13,604 nucleotides of DNA from an uncultured Myxococcales bacterium (GTDB lineage: Bacteria > Myxococcota_A > UBA9042): positions 1 to 13,604 of the forward strand of contig CALGHC010000151.1 of NCBI GenBank assembly GCA_937915965.1. The letters are read 5' to 3'. Positions 7,500-13,604 of the stretch are shown in pieces (within the stretch, counting starts at the first letter, position 1; every line of letters begins with the position of its first letter). Under the pieces are notes generated by a model. The model had not been told where the DNA came from and ran no database searches. It worked only from the letters and a program-made list of their open reading frames with translations. A program made the position numbers and the translations under genes.

Positions 7500-8060
7500 A
7501 TGGACAGAAGCGATCCGCCGCCCAAGAGGTCGAGCGCCGGCGATTCGTCGCGGTCCGGTTGCAGCCGCCGTGAGTTCCTCGTGCGGCTGACGTCGGCCAG
7601 CGCGGTCGTCGTCGTGCCGGGGCTCGCCGGCTGCCAGGCACAGTGGCCAGGCGAGTTTGGCGAGCACATTCGGACCAGCGACAGGCCGACCTCGATGACC
7701 TTCGACACGGGTGTCGCTCCTTTCGATGCCTTGTCGACGGTGGGCGCCGCCCTCGCCGTTGAGGCTGGCCCGATTCGCTTCTTGTTGATCCGGCACAGCG
7801 ACAGCGACATTCGGGCGATCGATCGCATCTGCACCCATATGGGCTGCGACATGAAGCCCGACCACGGCGACGGCGATTTTTGTTGGGGCCTCTGGAGCAG
7901 CGCCGCCCGCGAGCTAACCTGTACGTGGCACGGCTCTCGTTTCGACATCGACGGCAAGGTCGTGGCCGGCCCCGCCCCGACCGCGCTGGAGCGCTTCGAC
8001 GTGGCCTACGACGCCGCCAGCGGTGTCGGCACCGTTGTCTTCGGCGGAGGTGTGGCGTGA
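7500..8060 (+). CDS. Tat-exported Rieske [2Fe-2S] lipoprotein
   Basis: The 186-residue protein begins with a twin-arginine signal, SRREFLVRL (R23, R24), then a hydrophobic stretch and a lipobox L-A-G-C (C45), so it should be exported folded and lipidated. The Rieske cluster ligands are visible in CTHMGC (C111, H113) and CTWHGS (C141, H144). C116 occupies the usual disulfide position in box one, but box two has Trp where the partner Cys normally stands; C128 in the loop between the boxes could replace it. The loop between boxes is long. The start at ATG 7500 is chosen because GGAG (7487-7490) lies nine bases upstream; ATG 7485 and TTG 7446 are alternatives. Its stop overlaps the start of the haem-barrel gene. 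Role inferred: one-electron carrier in the periplasm, perhaps passing electrons to or from the barrel's haem. No cytochrome b gene is adjacent, so it is not obviously part of a bc1 complex. Confidence 0.9.
   Translation: MDRSDPPPKRSSAGDSSRSGCSRREFLVRLTSASAVVVVPGLAGCQAQWPGEFGEHIRTSDRPTSMTFDTGVAPFDALSTVGAALAVEAGPIRFLLIRHSDSDIRAIDRICTHMGCDMKPDHGDGDFCWGLWSSAARELTCTWHGSRFDIDGKVVAGPAPTALERFDVAYDAASGVGTVVFGGGVA
8046..8051 (+). promoter_or_regulatory. Strong ribosome-binding site fixing the GTG start of the haem-barrel gene
   Basis: GGAGGT lies inside the end of the Rieske gene, five bases before the GTG at 8057. The GTG and the Rieske TGA share bases (GTGA), the classic layout of translational coupling. 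This decides the start against more distal codons in the same frame. Confidence 0.8.
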
Positions 8061-9328
8061 CCGGCCGCTGTGACGGCCGCGCTGGCTGCGTTGGCCGCGC
8101 CGGCCTCGCCCACCGCGCCGGCCTCGCTCGCCTGCCGTCGAGCTACCCGGCGCGTCTTCTATTCGGCATCGCGACCGCATCGCTGCTGTGGCTGGCCGCG
8201 CCATCGCCAGCTTCTGGTCTACCGCGGATGGCTCTGCTGGCGGGAGCCCCGTGCGCGACCTGTCATGTGGCGCCACAAGGCGGCGGTCTGCGCAGCGACA
8301 TGGGCTGGACCACGATGAACGGCGTCGGCGCCTTCGGCTGGCATCAGGTCGGCCTGAAGTCGTTGGCTGCGCTCGAGAGCAACGGCTGGGTCGATGGCCG
8401 GCTGTTCGTCGGCGCGGACGTTCGCTTCCAGAACGCGCGGCTGGGGCGACCCGCCGCCGATGGAACCCTGCCCGCGCGACGCGGGGTCCCCATGCAGATG
8501 CAGCCCTACCTCGGCACCATCCCGGTCGATTGGTTGACCGCGTACGGCAGCGTCAACCTCGCCGCCCTGCCCCCGTACGGGCACAACTACGCGGGCCAGA
8601 GCGCCTGGGAAGCAGTTGCGCAGATCCAACCGAATTGGAAGTGGCCGATTCTCCGCGTTGGCCAGCTCCAGCCGACCATCGGCATCCGCCACGACGACCA
8701 CACGATGCTGCTGCGTGCTGACGCGGCGCGGCCGCGTAACCCTCTGATCCCTCCTGGATATGCCGAACTTGGTGGCGAACTGAGCTACCAGCCCAAGCCG
8801 TGGGTGCAGGCACAGGCCGGCGTGTTCGCGACCCGAAATCTGGCCCTGGCCGACAGCACTGGGGCGGTGCACGACGACGACGTCGCCTGGGCCGGGCGCG
8901 CGGTGCTGTCGCCGCAGCTGCACGATTGGGGCGTGAACACATGGCTTGGCGCCGGTCTGCATCAGGCGCTGCGCAGCGACTACCGACTTGAGACCTACTT
9001 TGCCGGTGTCGGCCGCAACGAGCTCGGCGCCTTGTTCGTCGAGGTGTCACGGTCACTGCGCGGCAGCGGCTGGCGCACCCTCAACGCGATGTCGATGCTG
9101 AGCTGGCAGGCGCGCACCTGGTTGGTGATCGAAGCCCGGGCGGAACGCGCCACGACAGACGACGGCGGTGGCGGCGACTACGAGACCAGCGCCGTCGTCG
9201 GTGGCGTGCAGTTCTTCCCGCTGCCCTTCATCGAATTGCGACCGGAATACCGATATTTGCGGGTCCGTGATGAGCGCGGGGCGTATGCGATGGGCCAGTA
9301 CACCCTGCAGGTCCACCTGTTCTTCTGA
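8057..9328 (+). CDS. Outer-membrane beta-barrel with an N-terminal single haem c motif
   Basis: From the GTG start the protein is 423 residues. Residues 1-32 are an unusually long basic n-region, followed by a hydrophobic segment (LLFGIATASLLWLA) and likely cleavage near S-P-A-S-G (50-54). A haem c attachment site CATCH (C66, C69, H70) follows at once, then V-A-P-Q-G-G-G; M82, M87 or H96 could be the second axial ligand. The rest shows alternating strands typical of a transmembrane beta-barrel, such as WVDGRLFVGADVRF, ELSYQPKPWVQAQAGVF and FIELRPEYRYLRV, and the chain ends in QVHLFF, with the C-terminal Phe expected for BAM-inserted proteins. A barrel carrying a periplasmic haem next to a Rieske lipoprotein suggests redox activity at the outer membrane. 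Substrate and direction of electron flow are unknown. It shares an operon with the Rieske gene and probably with yceI. Confidence 0.83.
   Translation: MTGRCDGRAGCVGRAGLAHRAGLARLPSSYPARLLFGIATASLLWLAAPSPASGLPRMALLAGAPCATCHVAPQGGGLRSDMGWTTMNGVGAFGWHQVGLKSLAALESNGWVDGRLFVGADVRFQNARLGRPAADGTLPARRGVPMQMQPYLGTIPVDWLTAYGSVNLAALPPYGHNYAGQSAWEAVAQIQPNWKWPILRVGQLQPTIGIRHDDHTMLLRADAARPRNPLIPPGYAELGGELSYQPKPWVQAQAGVFATRNLALADSTGAVHDDDVAWAGRAVLSPQLHDWGVNTWLGAGLHQALRSDYRLETYFAGVGRNELGALFVEVSRSLRGSGWRTLNAMSMLSWQARTWLVIEARAERATTDDGGGGDYETSAVVGGVQFFPLPFIELRPEYRYLRVRDERGAYAMGQYTLQVHLFF
8075..8128 (+). repeat. Three 18-bp in-frame repeats in the barrel signal n-region
   Basis: Units at 8075-8092, 8093-8110 and 8111-8128 encode GRAGCV, GRAGLA and HRAGLA. 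The last two share the 14-base string CGCGCCGGCCTCGC (8096-8109 and 8114-8127). The repeat lengthens the basic n-region of the signal peptide without changing frame. Confidence 0.8.
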
Positions 9329-9330
9329 CT

Positions 9331-9357
9331 GAGACCGAAATTCTGGCCGAGACCGAA
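9331..9357 (+). repeat. Direct repeat GAGACCGAA in the barrel to yceI gap
   Basis: GAGACCGAA occurs at 9331-9339 and 9349-9357, 18 bases apart, in the 101-base gap before the YceI start. It could be a regulator half-site pair or the remnant of a small duplication. The gap has no clear terminator, so the YceI gene may be read from the upstream transcript. Confidence 0.35.
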
Positions 9358-9429
9358 TGTCGGTGGGGGTCGAGCCGTCCGAATCAATGGGGAGCGTGGT
9401 CAATGGAGGCCACGCGAGAGGAGAGACAC

Positions 9430-10095
9430 ATGAATACCAGATACACCAGCAGGGCCGTCCTGATTGCCGCCGCGGTCGCCGCGGTCGCCGCGTCGCTCAC
9501 CGTGGCGCCGGCAGCGATCGCGCAGGGGTTCGCCGGAGCCAAGCCGGGAGCGGTCGCGATCGAGCTCAGCGATGCCATCCGGACCAACCAGTTCGAGTGG
9601 CTGAGCGAAGCGCCGATGGAGACCATCAAGGGCACCGCCCCGGGTGTGAAGGGCACCTTCCGAGCCAACCCGGCGAACCTCACCGAGACGACCGGTGAAC
9701 TGCAGGTGCCGGTCGCCCAGATGAAGACCGGCAACCCAATCCGCGATGGTCACCTGCGCGGATCCGAGTGGCTGAACGCCGGCGCCCACCCGAACATCAC
9801 TTTCAAGATCGACAAGATCGACAAGGTCGTCGTGACCGGCGCGAAGGCGACCCTGACGGCCTTGGGCACGTTCACGCTCAACGGTGTCGCCACGCGCATG
9901 GCCACGCCGGTGACGGTCACCTGGATGCCAGCCAGCGAGAAGACCAAGAAGGTTCCCGGCGACTGGGTCAAGTTCGAGATGAAGTTCGACGTCAAGCTGG
10001 CCGACTACCAGATCAAGGGCAAGCGGGGCATTGTCGGCCAGAAAGTGGGCGAATCGATCAAGGTCGAAGGCGTCTTGTACGGTCACACGAAGTAG
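9430..10095 (+). CDS. Exported YceI-family lipocalin-like protein
   Basis: The 221-residue protein has a signal peptide with R4 and R8, a long alanine-valine core and cleavage at A-I-A before Q32. The mature part matches the YceI family: VKGTFRANPANLTETTGEL (73-91), MKTGNPIRDGHLRGSEWL (98-115), PNITFKI (121-127), TALGTFTLNGV (143-153) and a late FEMKFDVKLADYQI (182-195). YceI proteins form an eight-stranded barrel that binds polyisoprenoid lipids, sometimes quinones, in the periplasm. The typical D-P-x-H-S opening is replaced here by AVAIELSDAIRTNQFEW. The start at ATG 9430 is chosen because of the purine-rich site AGAGGAGAG (9417-9425) just upstream; ATG 9403 in the same frame lacks a good site and would put nine polar residues before the signal peptide. 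Placed after the Rieske and haem-barrel genes, it may carry a quinone-like or isoprenoid ligand for that system; this is inference. Confidence 0.88.
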   Translation: MNTRYTSRAVLIAAAVAAVAASLTVAPAAIAQGFAGAKPGAVAIELSDAIRTNQFEWLSEAPMETIKGTAPGVKGTFRANPANLTETTGELQVPVAQMKTGNPIRDGHLRGSEWLNAGAHPNITFKIDKIDKVVVTGAKATLTALGTFTLNGVATRMATPVTVTWMPASEKTKKVPGDWVKFEMKFDVKLADYQIKGKRGIVGQKVGESIKVEGVLYGHTK

Positions 10096-10115
10096 GCGAG
10101 CCAGCCCGGCCGCAA

Positions 10116-10145
10116 AAGGACATCAAGAACAAGGACATCAAGAAT
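10116..10145 (+). repeat. 15-bp tandem duplication carrying two ribosome-binding sites
   Basis: AAGGACATCAAGAAC (10116-10130) is followed directly by AAGGACATCAAGAAT (10131-10145), 14 of 15 bases identical. Each unit contains an AAGGA. The second lies eight bases before the ATG at 10144, so a proper site serves the small membrane protein, and the first copy is a spare one unit upstream. Confidence 0.85.
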
Positions 10146-10431
10146 GAAGACAGTCGCGATCATTTGCTTTGTGCTCGCTCTGGCTGTGGTCGGCAAGTTC
10201 GCGATGGACTGCAGCGCGGCCGGCCAGTTGCTGATGGCCACTCGGCTGGAGATACCGGTCGAGGTCGTCGAGACCGACGCGTTTGGCGATGAGGTCAAGA
10301 CGACCAGATGGGAAGACGGGCTGCAGCTGGGGCTGATGGACGGAGCCGGACCGGCGACCGGCGGGCTTGTCTTCGTCGGCGTCGGCCTGCTGTGGCTGGA
10401 CCGCCGACGCCGCCGGGCCGCCGCGGCCTAA
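10144..10431 (+). CDS. Small two-helix membrane protein, function unknown
   Basis: The 95-residue product has a hydrophobic N-terminus (residues 4-20, AIICFVLALAVVG), a polar middle of about 50 residues rich in acidic groups (VEVVETDAFGDEV), and a second hydrophobic segment (70-86, ATGGLVFVGVGLLWL) ending in D-R-R-R-R-R-A-A-A-A. The Arg cluster suggests the C-terminus is cytoplasmic, leaving the middle in the periplasm if the first segment is an uncleaved anchor or a signal peptide. The start has a good AAGGA eight bases upstream and follows the YceI gene by 48 bases, so it likely belongs to the same transcript. I recognise no family. The tail of glycine-rich helix plus basic cluster looks like a sorting-type C-terminus, but no known signature motif is present. 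Confidence 0.65.
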   Translation: MKTVAIICFVLALAVVGKFAMDCSAAGQLLMATRLEIPVEVVETDAFGDEVKTTRWEDGLQLGLMDGAGPATGGLVFVGVGLLWLDRRRRRAAAA

Positions 10432-10432
10432 G

Positions 10433-10453
10433 CAGATGACTACTGGACATCTG
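10433..10453 (+). terminator. Inverted repeat after the small membrane gene, possible weak terminator
   Basis: CAGATG (10433-10438) and CATCTG (10448-10453) are perfect complements around a nine-base loop, starting two bases after the TAA. Only two T residues follow and the stem is short, so it may be a weak terminator, an operator or chance. It separates the redox cluster from the helicase gene. Confidence 0.3.
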
Positions 10454-10517
10454 TTCAGCACGTCTCCACAATCGAGACTCCGCGCCGCGCTCCTGCGCCG
10501 CCCATCCGGAGTCCTGT

Positions 10518-13421
10518 ATGGCCCGCACCGATGACGACAAGGCCCGCGCTGGCGACGACAAGGCCCGCGCTGGCGACGACAAGGCCCGCGTCTGCGACGA
10601 CAAGGCCCGCGTCCGCGACGACAGTCGTGCGCGCAGCACCGGCCGGCGGCTTCATCTCGACCTGCACGCCTTCCGCGATCGCATCGTCGGTCGCCACGAG
10701 ATAGCGCCGCGCGAGGCGCGCTTCGCGCCGATGCCCGACGACCTGCATCCCGGTCTGCGGGCTGCGCTGGCTGCGCGTGGGTTTGAGCGCCTGTACAGCC
10801 ACCAAGCAGAGATGATCAGCCACGCCCGCGCGGGCCGCGACGTTGTCATTACCACGGGCACTGCGTCGGGAAAGTCGCTGGCGTTCTTGTTGCCGGTGCT
10901 GCAGGGCATCCTCGAAGACCCCTCGGCGCGCGCCCTGCTCGTCTACCCGACGAAGGCGCTCGCGCAGGACCAGCTGCGCGGCATCTTGCGGCTGGCTGAC
11001 GAGCTGAGATCAGCCCATCCGGGGCTGGGTCAGCTCGAGAGCGGGGTCTATGACGGTGATACGCCACCGACCGAGCGCAAGCGGGTGCGCGAGCGCGCCA
11101 ACCTGATCCTGACCAACGCCGATATGCTCAACGCTGGCCTGCTGCCCGCCCACGGCCGGCCAGGCTTTGCCCACCTCTTCCGCAACGTCAAGTGGCTGGT
11201 AATCGACGAGCTGCACGTCTATCGCGGCGCGTTTGGGGCGCACTTTGCCAATCTGGCTCGGCGCCTCGACCGGGTGTGCCGCCACTATGGGTCGCGACCG
11301 CAGATCCTCGCCTCGAGCGCGACGATCGCCAACCCCAAGGAGCTCGCCGAACGGCTGACTGGGCGGTCCTTCGAGTGGGTGCGCGAGGACGGGTCGCCGG
11401 CGGCTGGCAAGACGGTCTATTTCTGGCAGCCACCGCTGATGGACAACGATGTGCGGCGCAGCACCGTCGCCGAGCTGGTCACGCTCTTCCCCCGGTTGAT
11501 CGAGCAGCGCGCCCGCACCATCGCCTTCTGCAAGAGCCGCAAAGAGACCGAGGTCACGCTCAAGGAGATCCGCGATCGCCTCAGCCGCGTCGACGGCAGC
11601 CACGACGAGTCGCGCCTTGTCAGCGCGTACCGCGGTGGCTACACGCCGGCCGAGCGCCGTCGCATCGAGCGCGACCTGATCGAGGGCCGGCTGCTCGGCG
11701 TGGTGTCGACCAACGCGCTCGAGCTCGGCATCGACATCGGTCAGCTTGAGGTCGTCGTTCAGGCCGGCTTCCCGGGTACGCGGGCGAGCTTCTGGCAGCA
11801 GCTTGGTCGCGCGGGCCGTCGCGGTCGTCACGCCTCGGCGATCCTCATCCTGGCGCAGACCCCAGTGGACCAGTACATCGCTCAGGACCCCGACTGGCTG
11901 GTCGGCCAGGAGACCGAACACGCGGTCGTCGACCCCGACAACCTCAGCGTGCAGCTCGCCCATGTCCGCTGTGCTGCTGCCGAGTTGCCGCTGACCCTCG
12001 ACGACGTCGCCCGCTTCCCCGATCTGGGCGAGGTCCTCGCGGTGCTGCAGGAGGCCGGCGAGGTGCGCGAGGTCGCGGGCAGCTTCCATTGGACCGGCGG
12101 TCCCTTCCCTGCGGGTGATTTTTCGCTGCGCAATGGCGATCCGGATCGCTTCAAGGTGACCAACCGGCTGACGGGTCAGACCCTCACCGAGATGACCCGG
12201 CCGCAGGTCTACCGAGAGGCCCACACGCGCGCCGTCTATCTGCACGACGGCATGCAATACCTCGTCGAGGAGCTCGATCTGGTTGGCCACCGTGCCGTCA
12301 TCGTGCCCGTCGATCAGAACTTCTATACCGAGCCCGACGTGCGCACCCACATCGACGTGCTCAATACCCAGGAGACCCAGGCGGTTGGACGAATCGTCGC
12401 GACCTTTGGCGACGTGCGCGTCGACGAATCGGTTGTCGGTTACAAGATGCTGCAATTCCACAACCACCAGAACCTTGGCTACGAGATGCTGCACGAGCCG
12501 CTGCGGATGCGGCTGGAGACCGAGGGGCTGTGGCTTCCCGTCCCTGAGGACGTCCTCGCCGTCCTCGGCGGCGAGCGCACCGACGCGCTGCGCGGCATGG
12601 TGCACGCTATCCGCGCGGTGGCTCGGATGACGACTATGGCGGAGAAATCCGACCTGCAGGGGACCAGCTTCCGCTACACGGAGCCCGAGACGGGCGCGAC
12701 CCGGACCGCGCTGATCTGCTACGACAGCCATCCGGGCGGCATCGGTTTCGCCGCCAAGGCCCTCGACCACGCCGAGGCGATCGTCCAGGGCGCCCAGTTG
12801 CTGGTCGACCGATGTCGTTGCAAGCGCGGCTGCCCGGCCTGTGTGGGTGACTTCGCCATCGACAGGCGGCTGATTCAGTGGGGCCTGGCGGGCCTGTTTG
12901 CGGCGATGGTCCCGCCGGCCTTCGCGGCGGCGCGGGCGTCGACCGCTGCAAGCCGGGCAAGCCGGGCAAGCCGAGGCCGGGCGAGTCGACAGGCGGTCAC
13001 ACCGGTCGAAGAGCGTCGCTTTGGCTGGGACGATCTGGCGGGCACCTGGCCCGAGGTGCGGGCCTTCTTGGAAGCCACCGGCGAGCATGGAACGACCTTC
13101 CTCGCCTCGATTGAGGCGGTGGTCACGCGGGGTGACAAGCTGATCCTGTACGTTGGCAGCCCACAGGTCGCCGACTGGCTGGGCCGCGACCCGACGAAGA
13201 AGCAGCTGCGCAACCTGCTCGTTCACCATCTGCGGATGCCCGAGCGGTGGCGCCTGTCGGCCGAGGTCGCCGAGGCGCGTCGCGACGAGGCCCTGCGGCG
13301 CGAGCTGAAGCTGCGCCGGCGTTTCGAGGACCTGCACGCCGAGGACAGCGCGGACGAGCGCGACGCCAATGACAAGCTCGGTGGTGGCTATCTGGTCCCA
13401 GGCGACGGCGTGGTGAACTGA
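10518..13421 (+). CDS. mrfA: MrfA/YprA (Hrq1-like) DEAD/DEAH-box DNA helicase with four-cysteine metal motif and extra C-terminal domain
   Basis: Of 967 residues, 5-36 are a charged tandem repeat. The helicase core carries motif I TGTASGKS (113-120), Ia YPTKALAQDQ (143-152), II VIDELHVYRG (228-237), III ASSATI (265-270), IV IAFCKSRKE (335-343), V STNALELGIDIG (397-408) and VI QQLGRAGRRGR (427-437). The DUF1998-type region includes ICYDSHPGGIGF (733-744) and C766-x-C-x3-C-x2-C775, the four-cysteine spacing of this family. Relatives (B. subtilis MrfA, yeast Hrq1) are ATP-driven 3'-5' helicases acting on DNA crosslinks; MrfA works with the exonuclease MrfB in mitomycin-damage excision repair. 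The protein is about 200 residues longer than B. subtilis MrfA: after a disordered Ala-Ser-Arg linker (803-827) a further domain spans about 833-940. The start ATG has GGAG (10508-10511) six bases upstream. Confidence 0.9.
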   Translation: MARTDDDKARAGDDKARAGDDKARVCDDKARVRDDSRARSTGRRLHLDLHAFRDRIVGRHEIAPREARFAPMPDDLHPGLRAALAARGFERLYSHQAEMISHARAGRDVVITTGTASGKSLAFLLPVLQGILEDPSARALLVYPTKALAQDQLRGILRLADELRSAHPGLGQLESGVYDGDTPPTERKRVRERANLILTNADMLNAGLLPAHGRPGFAHLFRNVKWLVIDELHVYRGAFGAHFANLARRLDRVCRHYGSRPQILASSATIANPKELAERLTGRSFEWVREDGSPAAGKTVYFWQPPLMDNDVRRSTVAELVTLFPRLIEQRARTIAFCKSRKETEVTLKEIRDRLSRVDGSHDESRLVSAYRGGYTPAERRRIERDLIEGRLLGVVSTNALELGIDIGQLEVVVQAGFPGTRASFWQQLGRAGRRGRHASAILILAQTPVDQYIAQDPDWLVGQETEHAVVDPDNLSVQLAHVRCAAAELPLTLDDVARFPDLGEVLAVLQEAGEVREVAGSFHWTGGPFPAGDFSLRNGDPDRFKVTNRLTGQTLTEMTRPQVYREAHTRAVYLHDGMQYLVEELDLVGHRAVIVPVDQNFYTEPDVRTHIDVLNTQETQAVGRIVATFGDVRVDESVVGYKMLQFHNHQNLGYEMLHEPLRMRLETEGLWLPVPEDVLAVLGGERTDALRGMVHAIRAVARMTTMAEKSDLQGTSFRYTEPETGATRTALICYDSHPGGIGFAAKALDHAEAIVQGAQLLVDRCRCKRGCPACVGDFAIDRRLIQWGLAGLFAAMVPPAFAAARASTAASRASRASRGRASRQAVTPVEERRFGWDDLAGTWPEVRAFLEATGEHGTTFLASIEAVVTRGDKLILYVGSPQVADWLGRDPTKKQLRNLLVHHLRMPERWRLSAEVAEARRDEALRRELKLRRRFEDLHAEDSADERDANDKLGGGYLVPGDGVVN
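10533..10616 (+). repeat. Four 21-bp in-frame repeats at the helicase N-terminus
   Basis: Units start at 10533, 10554, 10575 and 10596 and encode DDKARAG, DDKARAG, DDKARVC and DDKARVR, with a decayed fifth copy beginning DDSRARS. The first two are near-perfect at the base level. The segment is charged and probably disordered and lies before the conserved helicase start, so copy number could vary without disturbing the fold. Confidence 0.9.
12948..12974 (+). repeat. Three 9-bp in-frame repeats in the helicase linker
   Basis: GCAAGCCGG (12948-12956), the same again (12957-12965) and GCAAGCCGA (12966-12974) encode three Ala-Ser-Arg units. They fall in a basic, low-complexity linker between the four-cysteine domain and the extra C-terminal domain. 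Confidence 0.85.
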
Positions 13422-13496
13422 TTCGGGCGCCTGACTGGTCGGCCTGCGACTGCCACGTTGGCCGCAGGTGCTTGGGTTGCTGGGCGGGCGGGCTCC

Positions 13497-13604
13497 ATGC
13501 TTGAGAACCTTCGCAAGAGGTTGCGAGAACGCAAGCGCGGCAATGTCGGCGGCGACGCCGGTGGCAACGTCAGCGCCGACGTCAGCGGCGACGTCGGCGG
13601 CGAT
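13497..13604 (+). CDS. Start of a gene cut by the right edge, possible MrfB/YprB-like exonuclease
   Basis: From ATG 13497 the frame is open to the window end. It starts with a basic, amphipathic MLENLRKRLRERKRG and continues with a Gly-Asp-Val-rich repeat. It lies 75 bases after the helicase stop on the same strand, and that gap holds no visible terminator. In B. subtilis the MrfA helicase gene is followed by the gene for MrfB (YprB), an RNase H-like nuclease with a basic N-terminus, so context makes this a candidate; no catalytic residues are within the window. The upstream site is only a GGGCGGGCGGG stretch about four bases away. The frame is also open back to the helicase stop, with a TTG at 13458 as another possible start. 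Confidence 0.55.
   Translation, partial: MLENLRKRLRERKRGNVGGDAGGNVSADVSGDVGGD
13545..13604 (+). repeat. Five 12-bp in-frame repeats in the cut-off gene
   Basis: Five consecutive four-codon units encode VGGD, AGGN, VSAD, VSGD and VGGD up to the window edge, where the array may continue. The base pattern is close to GTC-RGC-GGC-GAC. The result would be a flexible acidic-glycine segment following the basic N-terminal helix. Confidence 0.75.

Noticed and set aside
5707..7641. 644-residue minus-strand open frame
   Set aside because: It spans the end of one confident plus-strand gene and the start of another, is Arg- and Gly-rich without motifs, and fits the shadow frames expected in GC-rich DNA.
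7880..8056. N-terminal 59 residues of the barrel frame before the GTG at 8057
   Set aside because: This part overlaps the Rieske coding region, is Arg-rich and would bury the signal peptide. The GGAGGT and GTGA overlap fix the start at 8057.
11010..13337. 775-residue minus-strand open frame over the helicase gene
   Set aside because: The plus-strand frame contains all helicase motifs in order. The antisense product shows no recognisable domain.
13422..13496. Readthrough fusion of the helicase with the next gene
   Set aside because: The two genes are in the same frame with no further stop between them, but a clean TGA at 13419-13421 separates them and the next product has a natural-looking ATG start. 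A sequencing-error fusion cannot be excluded but is not needed.

Overview
The window is high-GC, almost entirely coding, and all confidently identified genes lie on the + strand with short gaps. The giant cysteine-rich lipoprotein built from CDDGNPCT-type modules, the GTG start, the Tat-lipoprotein and the outer-membrane beta-barrel point to a Gram-negative bacterium, most likely Myxococcota or a related deltaproteobacterial group. That placement is inferred from protein style, not from a marker gene.

Layout from left to right. (1) A probable gene fragment on the minus strand runs off the left edge (1-97). (2) A YjbQ/UPF0047 family protein (202-609). (3) A 639-residue fusion of a GCS2-type glutamate-cysteine ligase-like domain with a C-terminal CBS pair (853-2772). 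(4) A very large predicted lipoprotein (about 2908-7332): about 26 cysteine modules resembling the Dictyostelium CTDC repeat, punctuated by four linkers of exactly 41 residues, then a cysteine-free C-terminal domain. (5) An envelope redox cluster: a Tat-exported Rieske lipoprotein (7500-8060), translationally coupled to an outer-membrane beta-barrel with one N-terminal haem c motif (8057-9328), then an exported YceI-family protein (9430-10095) and a small two-helix membrane protein (10144-10431). (6) A DNA-repair pair: a MrfA/YprA (Hrq1-like) helicase with a four-cysteine motif and an unusual C-terminal extension (10518-13421), followed by the start of another gene (13497 to the edge) that could be its nuclease partner.

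How the genes may work together. The Rieske protein and the haem-bearing barrel overlap by 4 bases and so are almost certainly co-translated; with YceI they could form an electron-transfer or redox-sensing path from periplasm to outer membrane. The helicase and the cut-off gene would match the MrfA-MrfB excision-repair pair if the second gene proves to be a YprB-like exonuclease. A recurring theme is short in-frame tandem repeats (units of 9, 12, 18 and 21 bp) in several unrelated genes, plus a 15-bp duplication over a ribosome-binding site. No RNA genes, insertion sequences, CRISPR arrays or phage genes were seen, and no gene-free stretch exceeds 300 bases.
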